Shown: positions 1-6,135 of the stretch, in pieces | How the letters are laid out: each line of letters begins with the position of its first letter | How positions within the stretch are numbered: position 1 is the stretch's first letter | Assembly: GCA_964634755.1 (NCBI GenBank) | Contig: CAZWJH010000114.1 | Span: forward strand, 1-6,637 | Length of the DNA stretch: 6,637 nucleotides | Origin: JALXDT01 sp964634755 | GTDB taxonomy: Bacteria; Acidobacteriota; Aminicenantia; JAMOAD01 | Direction of reading: 5' to 3' | Made by a program: the position numbers and the translations under genes | Notes under the pieces: model-generated | The model's database searches: none | Told to the model about the DNA's origin: nothing | What the model saw: only the letters and a program-made list of their open reading frames with translations

Positions 1-2062
1 AATTAAAAATTAATCTTGCATAATTGAATCTCGCAGGTATGTAATTCGGATGATTCTTAATCTCTTTTAAATATTCTTCTTCAGCCTTTGAATATTCTCC
101 CAAATCTTCATATATTAGAGCAAGATGATAGTGAGCCTCAGGGAAATCATCGTGATGCTCAATAACAATGTTTATCTCTTTAATAGCTTCATCATACTTT
201 TTCATACTAATAAGACATTTTGCAAGCTCAAGCCTAGTAGCATTAATTTTCGGCTGAACTTTAACCGCTTTTTTTAAGTATTCATAAGCCTTTTCAAGAT
301 TATCATCTAAAATATACGCTTTCCCCATTAAACTTAATGCTTGCGTATAATTTTTTTCAAGGGAAAGTATTTTGGAGCAAACTGCTCTTGTCTCCTCAGC
401 CTTTTTTTGAGCATAAAAAAGATTTGCCAGTGTAATGAGTGCTTTCAAATTATCCGGATTTTTCTTTAATATTGAATCAAGCTGAGCTTTGGCTTCTTTA
501 AACTTCTTTTGTTTTAAATATGAAGAGGCTAAAAGTAATCTTATCTGAGGGTTATTAGGGTCCCTTTTTACAACATTTTCAAGTAATTCAAGAGCTTTAT
601 CATATTTTCCTTCTGAGATATGCTCAGAGGCCAGGGAAATCATATTAAAAAGCTCAATTCTATCCTTTGGATCAGGAAGTTTTCTATTCTCCTTTAAAGA
701 TGTTTTACCGGCAACAGCGACACCCAAATAGCCTAATGTAGCTAATTTTTCCATTGACTTTTCATCCATATTTACATTTTCAGGTTCAGGAGCATTCTCT
801 CCGGTTGTGTTTATAAGTTCGTATAATCTTTTTCTGTATTCTTCCATAATTTTCAAATGCTTTCTGAAAATATTACTCAATTCTTTTGGGTCTTTCATCA
901 AATTGTAAAACTCAGGTCTCGGAGCTTCAATGTATTTGAACTTTGAACTTCTTAAACTATAAAGGGCTCCCCAATTATATTGTAATCTCGGTGATAAAGA
1001 TTCACTATAAGCAAGTCTATCTTTACCCTTGTCTGGTTTAAAAAATAGTGGAATTAGTGATTCACCGTGCACCTTACCCTTACCATTTAATCCCAAAATA
1101 TCTAAAACCGTAGGAAAAATATCAATTGTTCTAACCTGAGGTTTTACCCTTATGTTTTTAAATCTTTTAAATGGGGTCACTACTATTAAAGGAACTTTCA
1201 AAGTTGAATCATAAATAAAATAGCCATGGGTATCTTCTTTATGATCCCCCAATGATTCCCCGTGATCGCCGACAAATATCATAATAGTTTTTTTTCTTAA
1301 ATGATTGAGTTCAAGCCAATTAATCACCCTTTCTATCTGGCTGTCCATAAATGATATTTCGCCATCATAAAGTCCCTTTCTTCCTCTGTCTCTGTATTCT
1401 GAAAAATATGGCTCAGGCGGAGCATAAGGGGTGTGAGGATCATAAAGATGTATCCATGTGAAAAATCTTTTATTTTTATTATTATCAAGCCACTTTAAAG
1501 CAGAATCTATAACTTCATTTGCTGGCCTTTGAACTCTTCCCAAATCAAGAGTTTTATATTTTTCAAGATCAAAAAAATCATCATAATAATCAAACCCCTG
1601 TTTCAATCCCCATCTTCCATCAAGAACAAAGGCACCTATAAAAGCAGCTGTTAGATATCCTTTTTTCTTCAATTTTTCCGCCACTGTTATTTGCTTTTCT
1701 GACAAGGCATTATTTCCATTTATTCTTATTCCATGATATGTTGGCAGCATTCCTGTCATTATAGAACTATGAGAAGGAAGTGTTAAAGGGACTGTTGTAA
1801 TACATTCCTCAAATATTATCCCTTCCTGGGCCATCTTATCTAAGGTAGGCGTATCATTTAAAGAATAATCATAGCCATAAGCATGAAGATGATCTGCTCT
1901 TAATGTATCAAGAGTGAAAATAATAATATTGGGATTTTCTATTTTTTCTTTTTTAAGTAAACTTTTAAAAATTTCCTGAGGGTTTTTTTTGTAAGATAAA
2001 AATTCATAAATAAAAACAAAAGATAAAACAATAATAAAAATTATTATAACCTTTTTTTTCAT
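1..2062 (-). CDS. Membrane-anchored sulfatase/alkaline-phosphatase-fold hydrolase with C-terminal TPR repeats (3'-truncated by window edge)
   Basis: The frame is open from ATG 2062 to base 1 with no stop, giving 687 residues so far; the C-terminus lies outside the window. Residues 2-4 are Lys, followed by a hydrophobic helix (about 5-22) with no clear signal-peptidase site, so I infer an inner-membrane anchor with the rest in the periplasm. Residues 45-430 form the alkaline-phosphatase-superfamily fold. Visible motifs are the metal-binding strand IIIFTLDTLRAD (D52), PLTLPSHSSIMTG (92-104), DPHTPY (208-213), GDHGE (265-269, metal ligands D266 and H267) and THG with K289. The nucleophile position is Thr94 and the usual following Arg is His98, so this is not a formylglycine sulfatase by sequence; a phospho- or phosphonate ester substrate is equally possible. 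A linker ending in LATLGYLG leads to six full TPRs of exactly 34 residues (471-674) and a partial seventh. TPRs suggest a protein-binding role. The fold is secure; the substrate is unknown. There is no SD before the ATG (see the promoter entry). Confidence 0.9.
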   Translation of the reverse strand, partial: MKKKVIIIFIIVLSFVFIYEFLSYKKNPQEIFKSLLKKEKIENPNIIIFTLDTLRADHLHAYGYDYSLNDTPTLDKMAQEGIIFEECITTVPLTLPSHSSIMTGMLPTYHGIRINGNNALSEKQITVAEKLKKKGYLTAAFIGAFVLDGRWGLKQGFDYYDDFFDLEKYKTLDLGRVQRPANEVIDSALKWLDNNKNKRFFTWIHLYDPHTPYAPPEPYFSEYRDRGRKGLYDGEISFMDSQIERVINWLELNHLRKKTIMIFVGDHGESLGDHKEDTHGYFIYDSTLKVPLIVVTPFKRFKNIRVKPQVRTIDIFPTVLDILGLNGKGKVHGESLIPLFFKPDKGKDRLAYSESLSPRLQYNWGALYSLRSSKFKYIEAPRPEFYNLMKDPKELSNIFRKHLKIMEEYRKRLYELINTTGENAPEPENVNMDEKSMEKLATLGYLGVAVAGKTSLKENRKLPDPKDRIELFNMISLASEHISEGKYDKALELLENVVKRDPNNPQIRLLLASSYLKQKKFKEAKAQLDSILKKNPDNLKALITLANLFYAQKKAEETRAVCSKILSLEKNYTQALSLMGKAYILDDNLEKAYEYLKKAVKVQPKINATRLELAKCLISMKKYDEAIKEINIVIEHHDDFPEAHYHLALIYEDLGEYSKAEEEYLKEIKNHPNYIPARFNYARLIFN
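2..652 (-). repeat. Tandem TPR-coding region (six full 34-residue repeats plus part of a seventh)
   Basis: Within the sulfatase-fold protein, repeats start at residues 471, 505, 539, 573, 607 and 641, with a seventh from 675 cut by the window edge. Spacing is exactly 34 residues with no insertions. The TPR consensus small residue at position 20 is Ala at 490, 524, 592, 626 and 660 (Thr at 558). The helix-ending Pro at position 32 is present at 502, 536, 604 and 672, and replaced in repeats 3 and 5. Position 8 is mostly Ala or Gly. The repeats are degenerate at DNA level, so this is a protein repeat, not a DNA tandem repeat. More repeats probably follow outside the window. Confidence 0.88.
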
Positions 2063-2068
2063 AAAGAT

Positions 2069-2074
2069 ATTATA
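2069..2074 (-). promoter_or_regulatory. Possible -10 box for a leaderless sulfatase-fold transcript
   Basis: The minus strand reads TATAAT, a perfect sigma-70-type -10 hexamer, then six bases (ATCTTT) and the ATG at 2062. A start site seven bases after the box would fall on the A of the ATG, giving a leaderless mRNA. This fits the absence of any SD-like purine run before that ATG. A -35 at 17-base spacing (2092-2097, TTTTTA) matches TTGACA at only three of six positions and lies in the terminator U-tract. The surrounding DNA is extremely AT-rich, so a chance match is quite possible. Confidence 0.4.
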
Positions 2075-2092
2075 AACTAAATTAAAAAATAT

Positions 2093-2128
2093 AAAAAAAA
2101 ATAGCGGGGCATAAGCCCCGCTATTTTT
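2093..2128 (-). terminator. Intrinsic (rho-independent) terminator of the transporter-kinase-receptor operon
   Basis: There is a perfect 14-bp inverted repeat: arms 2097-2110 and 2115-2128 (AAAAATAGCGGGGC and its complement) around a 4-base loop at 2111-2114. The stem has a GC-rich core of seven bp. On the minus strand the hairpin is followed by an uninterrupted T run (2100-2093 continuing the stem's T's), the classical terminator form. The right arm begins 16 bases past the receptor stop codon. In the plus direction the stem also ends in five T's, but no plus-strand gene is seen, so the minus strand is the relevant one. Confidence 0.93.
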
Positions 2129-2143
2129 ATCCAATTTTACAGC

Positions 2144-5100
2144 TTAAAACTCATACGAAAGGTTAAATCTAATCATCCTCGGAGGATATGTTATTCCAGT
2201 AACTCTTCCGAAACTATCTCCTTTAACCAGAACATTAGTAATGTTTCCATCATTAAATATGTTGAGAATATCTACTCCCATATCCAAAGAGCCCGGGCCA
2301 AGTTTGAATGATTTTGAAATGTGTAAATCAAAAATCTTATTAGGAGGAAGGTACTCAGGATTTTCTGAATCCATTGAAAGAATCTGAACATCATCAGCAC
2401 AGAACATTATACTATTGTCTGCAAATTCATCATTCCACATATCCCATGAATGAAGAACTGTGTAATCACTCAATTGATCTAAATCAACATCTGTAATCCT
2501 CCAAACAGGTCTCCCCGAATTGTATCTGAACCTTATTCCAACATCAACCTCGATCTTGGGAATCGTATAAGAAGCATTAAATTTGAATTCATATTTAGGT
2601 ACAAATGGCAAAGGTCCTGTCATATTATTTACAAGCTGATTGTAATCTCTTATCCAGGCATCATTTAAGAAATTAGGACCTTCCATATTAAGATCCTGGT
2701 CCTGACGTTTGTTTCTTCCTGCAACACCATCACTTGAAGAATAGAGAAATGACATCATCATCTGCCATCTGTTTGAATATCTTTTTCTTAAAACAAATTG
2801 AAGTCCTTGATAAGTCCTATGAGGATCTACACCATTGAATGTCGGAAGGTTTCTCCATTCATAATTTCCTGCATTGAAAAAGTATGCAACATCATCACCA
2901 TTTATCTCTCCATCTCCGTTAAAATCCGAGAAAGGAACAACCAAAAGATTCATATGCACACCATCCTCTGTTACATAGGGAACAGTTATAGTATTCCACT
3001 CTTTACCCGTATGCTTGTCTATAGGCCATCTAACTATCATATTTTTAGTCTTCTTATAAATATAAGAAACAGAGAATTTAAAATCCGCAAATAGTTCTCT
3101 CTCCAATGTAACCGTGAATTGATCCGTGTACTGATTCTTTAAATCCTTTGAAACATTTAAGAGATAAGATGGATTGCTAACATATTCATCAGTCCAATCA
3201 GGGGTTGCACCTTTTAGAAGTCTTGTTGCTGCTATAACCTCATCACTATCGATATAACCATCTCCGTTTAAATCAACCTGCTCCATTGGAAGAGTATAAT
3301 ACATATACTCTGTGGTCACATCATCCATATCAGGCCCACCTTCTCCTAAGTTTTCAACACTTATGGGTGTATAATATCTACCATAGCTCGCTCTTAAAAC
3401 TGTTTTGGCATCTTTGGTAATCATATAAGCAAAACCAATTCGAGGGGAGAATGTTTTAAAATCAAAAATATTATCAGAGCCCTCTCTTGTTCTTAAAACA
3501 GGGGCATCGTAAACTTTGTTTGGCTCTGAGGCCTGCTGGTAAACTTTTCCCTCTTCAAATTTACTTGTCATCTTGTCATATCTGACACCAATATTAATGG
3601 TTAATCTATCTCCAATTGTCCACATATCATCAAAGAAAACACCAAGAGAATCTGCGGATCTCACGGTTAAATAAGGATTCTGTGTTACCTTATTCACATA
3701 CATAGGAAATCCGCCAAAGTAATCCTGCATATAATCAGCACTTTGATCCCATGCATAAGGATAAGCATTGAGTCCATATCCATGAAAATAACCATTAAAT
3801 GCATTACCTCTTGCCTTAGTATACTGAACTCCGAATTTTATATCATGTTCACCCAGAAACTTATCAGTATAACTTGCAACATCCGCCTGAACCGTTTGTC
3901 TGTTATTTCTATATGATTCGACCCATGGAAAAGCTCCATTAATACCCATATCTTTTGCTACCCATTTCCACCAGTTTATATAAGCCGGGTGATTCGGAGC
4001 ATTGTCTGGAAGATATGATTTTTCAACATTCCAGAAACCCAAATACTTTGTTGTAAAAGTTGTTGTTCCTGTTATATTCCACTGAAATTCTGCAGATACT
4101 GAGTGTGTTTTAAAATTTGGGTTGTAAACTACTTCAGGATCCCAACCAAGAGTACCCCAGCTTTCATTAGTATTATCATTATTTTCAAAGTGGTAGCTCA
4201 ACCATGATCTTATATTATAACCTGCCTGACCCGTTAACTTAATATCATAGTACCTACCTTTATAACCCTTCTCTGGAGTAAAGAAAGGCACTTTGTGTCG
4301 TGAATCAATATAGTCAAAACCTGAGTAGAACCAGAGTGCATTTTTAATAATCGGGCCACCAAGGGTAAAGCTGTATTCAAGATCTTTAGTTGGCTCATTA
4401 AAAACATTATCCCCTTTATTAATGTAAATCCAATCCTTACCTAAGTCTTCATCTGGGGCTGGTTGGTTGCTTTTTATACTGCCGACATTTGAGAAAATTC
4501 CCAAATTACCATGAAAACTATTGCTACCTGATTTTGTAACAACATCAATTGCAACCCCTGAAAAATTTCCATATTCAGCTTTTGAACCAAGGGCAATTAT
4601 TCTCACTTCTTTAACAGCACTGTAATTAACATTAACAAGTGATCCCCAGGAACCGCCTCTTGGGTTAGTAGTATTAACTCCATTAACAAGAAACACATTC
4701 TCATTTGTCGCACCACCGTAAGCTGTAGGACTCGGTAGCCATGATGATTCACTTCCTACATCAAACATACCTGGAGTGCTTGTTGCAAGATCATAAAAGG
4801 CATCCCTTGTAGTAGGGAGACTTTTTAACATATCACTATCAACAGTCTGGTCAGTTGTAGCTGTTCTCACATCAAGAATTGGTGCCTTTGCAGTGACTTC
4901 AATAACTTCAGAGATTTTTCCCATCTTAAGAGTAAAATTAATCACATAAGATTTACCTGCTAAAATTTCCACTCCTTTCTGAACCTTTGTTTCAAAACCT
5001 TCAAGGTTCGCTTTTACTGTGTAAACTCCGATAGGAAGAGAGGAAAAGTAATACTTACCTTCATCATTAGTGATCGTTGACAATTTCCCTTTGATAAGAG

Positions 5101-5263
5101 CGTCACTTAAAACTGTTACTGTTACTCCTGGCAATGCTTTTCCTTCAGAATCAATAACCTTTCCCGCAATTTTTCCATAGTGGACAGCTTGAGAAAAGGC
5201 AAAACCACTTGATAGTAGAATTAAAATTGTAATAACAAAAATTCTTTTTGTAAATTTACCCAC
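2144..5263 (-). CDS. TonB-dependent outer-membrane receptor with N-terminal carboxypeptidase-regulatory-like domain
   Basis: Complete protein of 1039 residues, starting with GTG (5261-5263) five bases after a perfect AAGGAGG. Residues 1-24 are a signal peptide: Lys/Arg, hydrophobic core, then AFS before Gln25. Residues 29-115 form a carboxypeptidase-regulatory-like beta sandwich (GKIAGKVIDSEGKALPGVTV, later GKYYFSSLPIGVYTV), common in SusC-like and acidobacterial receptors. EVIEVTAKAP (119-128) may be the TonB box. The plug spans about 130-255, with FLVNGVNTTNP and VAIDVVTKSGSNSFHG. The rest is the 22-strand-type barrel, ending in Phe (LSYEF) as outer-membrane proteins do. It probably imports a ligand too large for porins using TonB energy. 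The operon context with a sugar symporter and ROK kinase suggests a carbohydrate, but this is inference. No SusD lipoprotein gene is adjacent. Two EF-hand-like loops lie in the barrel (664-675, 780-791), and an aromatic cluster WWKW (431-434) sits in a likely surface loop. The gene ends just before the terminator. Confidence 0.95.
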   Translation of the reverse strand: MGKFTKRIFVITILILLSSGFAFSQAVHYGKIAGKVIDSEGKALPGVTVTVLSDALIKGKLSTITNDEGKYYFSSLPIGVYTVKANLEGFETKVQKGVEILAGKSYVINFTLKMGKISEVIEVTAKAPILDVRTATTDQTVDSDMLKSLPTTRDAFYDLATSTPGMFDVGSESSWLPSPTAYGGATNENVFLVNGVNTTNPRGGSWGSLVNVNYSAVKEVRIIALGSKAEYGNFSGVAIDVVTKSGSNSFHGNLGIFSNVGSIKSNQPAPDEDLGKDWIYINKGDNVFNEPTKDLEYSFTLGGPIIKNALWFYSGFDYIDSRHKVPFFTPEKGYKGRYYDIKLTGQAGYNIRSWLSYHFENNDNTNESWGTLGWDPEVVYNPNFKTHSVSAEFQWNITGTTTFTTKYLGFWNVEKSYLPDNAPNHPAYINWWKWVAKDMGINGAFPWVESYRNNRQTVQADVASYTDKFLGEHDIKFGVQYTKARGNAFNGYFHGYGLNAYPYAWDQSADYMQDYFGGFPMYVNKVTQNPYLTVRSADSLGVFFDDMWTIGDRLTINIGVRYDKMTSKFEEGKVYQQASEPNKVYDAPVLRTREGSDNIFDFKTFSPRIGFAYMITKDAKTVLRASYGRYYTPISVENLGEGGPDMDDVTTEYMYYTLPMEQVDLNGDGYIDSDEVIAATRLLKGATPDWTDEYVSNPSYLLNVSKDLKNQYTDQFTVTLERELFADFKFSVSYIYKKTKNMIVRWPIDKHTGKEWNTITVPYVTEDGVHMNLLVVPFSDFNGDGEINGDDVAYFFNAGNYEWRNLPTFNGVDPHRTYQGLQFVLRKRYSNRWQMMMSFLYSSSDGVAGRNKRQDQDLNMEGPNFLNDAWIRDYNQLVNNMTGPLPFVPKYEFKFNASYTIPKIEVDVGIRFRYNSGRPVWRITDVDLDQLSDYTVLHSWDMWNDEFADNSIMFCADDVQILSMDSENPEYLPPNKIFDLHISKSFKLGPGSLDMGVDILNIFNDGNITNVLVKGDSFGRVTGITYPPRMIRFNLSYEF
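2891..2926 (-). other. Second EF-hand/dockerin-like calcium loop in the receptor (residues 780-791)
   Basis: The 12-residue segment DFNGDGEINGDD has oxygen ligands at EF-loop positions 1, 3, 5, 9 and 12 (D780, N782, D784, N788, D791), Gly at position 6 and Ile at position 8. The D-x-N-x-D-G-x-I-N-x-x-D pattern followed by a hydrophobic helix-like stretch (VAYFF) resembles half of a type I dockerin. It lies between predicted barrel strands, probably in a surface loop. Calcium binding is inferred, not shown. Confidence 0.7.
3239..3274 (-). other. First EF-hand calcium loop in the receptor (residues 664-675)
   Basis: DLNGDGYIDSDE matches the canonical EF-hand loop at every ligand position: D664 (1), N666 (3), D668 (5), Y670 backbone (7), D672 (9) and E675 (12), with Gly at 6 and Ile at 8. 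A helix-like segment VIAATRLLKG follows. It lies about 115 residues before the second loop, in another inter-strand loop, so the two are not one tandem EF-hand in sequence but could meet on the surface. Confidence 0.75.
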
Positions 5264-5265
5264 TA

Positions 5266-6135
5266 TTACCTCCTTAAATTTATTGTTTCAAAACAAAGAC
5301 TTACTGCTCCAAGAAGAGCAATATTTTCTTTTTCGGAAACTTCTATTTTTACTTTTTTTAGTATATGAGGATAAGCAAATTCTTCTAATTTCTTCCACAT
5401 TGATTTTTTAAAAAAATCAAAAGATTTGCTTACAGCTCCTCCTAAAATAATTATATCAGGGTCATAAGTATATAAAACCATCATAATAACCCCACCAAAC
5501 TCTTTTCCAAACACCTCAAAAGCACTTAAAGCCTTTTTATCTCCCTTTTTTGCTCTTTCATAGAGTGTTGCCCCATCTATCCCAAATTCTCCTTCAAAAA
5601 ACTGTCCGCTGCTGTAATACTCAAGAGTATGCTCCTTATATTTCATCATTCCTATCTCCCCTGCCCCACAGTTTGAACCCATATAAAGTTTTCTATCTAT
5701 TACAATCCCACAACCCAAACCCGTTCCTATTGTTAAACCTACTATATTATTATAATTTTTTCCCTTTCCAAAATATGCCTCCCCCAAAACAAAGGCATTT
5801 GCATCATTATTAACGAAAACCTCAACACCGTATCTCTCTTCAAAAAGCTCTTTGAGATGGACTTCTTTCCAAGATGGTATATTTTCAGTATTGTAAATAA
5901 TCCCCTTTTCAATATCGACAACACTTGGAACAGCAAGTCCTATTGCCTTGACACTTTTATCAAACATCGGGTCTATAATGGAATAGATTTCATTTAAAAC
6001 AACCTCCTCCGGCGCATTTGAAGATATTGGAGAAGAAGACATACTAATAAAATCTAAATTATTAAACTTACAAACGCGTATATTTGAGCCACCGAGATCA
6101 ACTCCTAGAAAAATGGAATTTTTATCATATTTCAT
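5266..6135 (-). CDS. ROK-family sugar kinase (zinc motif absent)
   Basis: Complete 289-residue protein, a normal length for a ROK kinase without the N-terminal DNA-binding domain of ROK repressors. It should transfer phosphate from ATP to a cytoplasmic hexose or amino sugar. Motifs in order: GVDLGGSNIRVCKF (11-24, phosphate-1), FVNNDANAFVLGEA (107-120) with the catalytic base D111, GLTIGTGLGCGIV (133-145, phosphate-2), GAGEIG (157-162) and the adenosine motif IIILGGAVSKS (228-238). The usual His plus CxCGxxGC zinc site after GEIG is missing: residue 163 is Met and the segment is a short MKYKEHTLEYYSSGQFF. The substrate is undetermined; glucose, mannose, fructose or N-acetylglucosamine are all possible from family knowledge. 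ATG 6135 follows GAGGTG by four bases and overlaps the upstream transporter gene by 11 bases. Two bases separate the stop from the receptor GTG, so the three genes look like one operon. A ROK regulator is unlikely given the intact catalytic residues and absent HTH. Confidence 0.93.
   Translation of the reverse strand: MKYDKNSIFLGVDLGGSNIRVCKFNNLDFISMSSSPISSNAPEEVVLNEIYSIIDPMFDKSVKAIGLAVPSVVDIEKGIIYNTENIPSWKEVHLKELFEERYGVEVFVNNDANAFVLGEAYFGKGKNYNNIVGLTIGTGLGCGIVIDRKLYMGSNCGAGEIGMMKYKEHTLEYYSSGQFFEGEFGIDGATLYERAKKGDKKALSAFEVFGKEFGGVIMMVLYTYDPDIIILGGAVSKSFDFFKKSMWKKLEEFAYPHILKKVKIEVSEKENIALLGAVSLCFETINLRR
5269..5275 (-). promoter_or_regulatory. Shine-Dalgarno of the receptor, embedded in the end of the ROK gene
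   Basis: The minus strand reads AAGGAGG, then five bases (TAATA), then GTG. The final kinase codons AGG AGG TAA (two Arg and the stop) supply the SD. This decides the GTG start: no ATG lies at a suitable distance, and the signal peptide begins directly here. A ribosome finishing the kinase would sit on the receptor's initiation site, indicating translational coupling. Confidence 0.9.

Noticed and set aside
1751..1789. Standard formylglycine sulfatase active site
   Set aside because: The key Cys/Ser is Thr94 and the Arg is His98, so a plain sulfatase label is not supported.
2798..3094. Plus-strand open frame of 98 codons
   Set aside because: It lies wholly inside the receptor gene on the other strand, has no SD and encodes no recognisable domain; an antisense shadow.
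4993..5011. Short palindrome AACCTTCAAGGTT as an operator
   Set aside because: It lies within the conserved regulatory-like domain of the receptor, with no promoter near; likely chance.
2144..5263. SusC of a Bacteroidota polysaccharide utilization locus
   Set aside because: No SusD gene is adjacent, and the strong SD sites do not fit Bacteroidota; a general TonB-dependent receptor call is safer.
5550..5813. Plus-strand open frame of 87 codons
   Set aside because: Antisense to the ROK kinase with low-complexity composition; no family resemblance.
5742..5936. Minus-strand open frame of 64 codons
   Set aside because: A different frame of the same strand inside the ROK gene, whose catalytic motifs are intact in the main frame.
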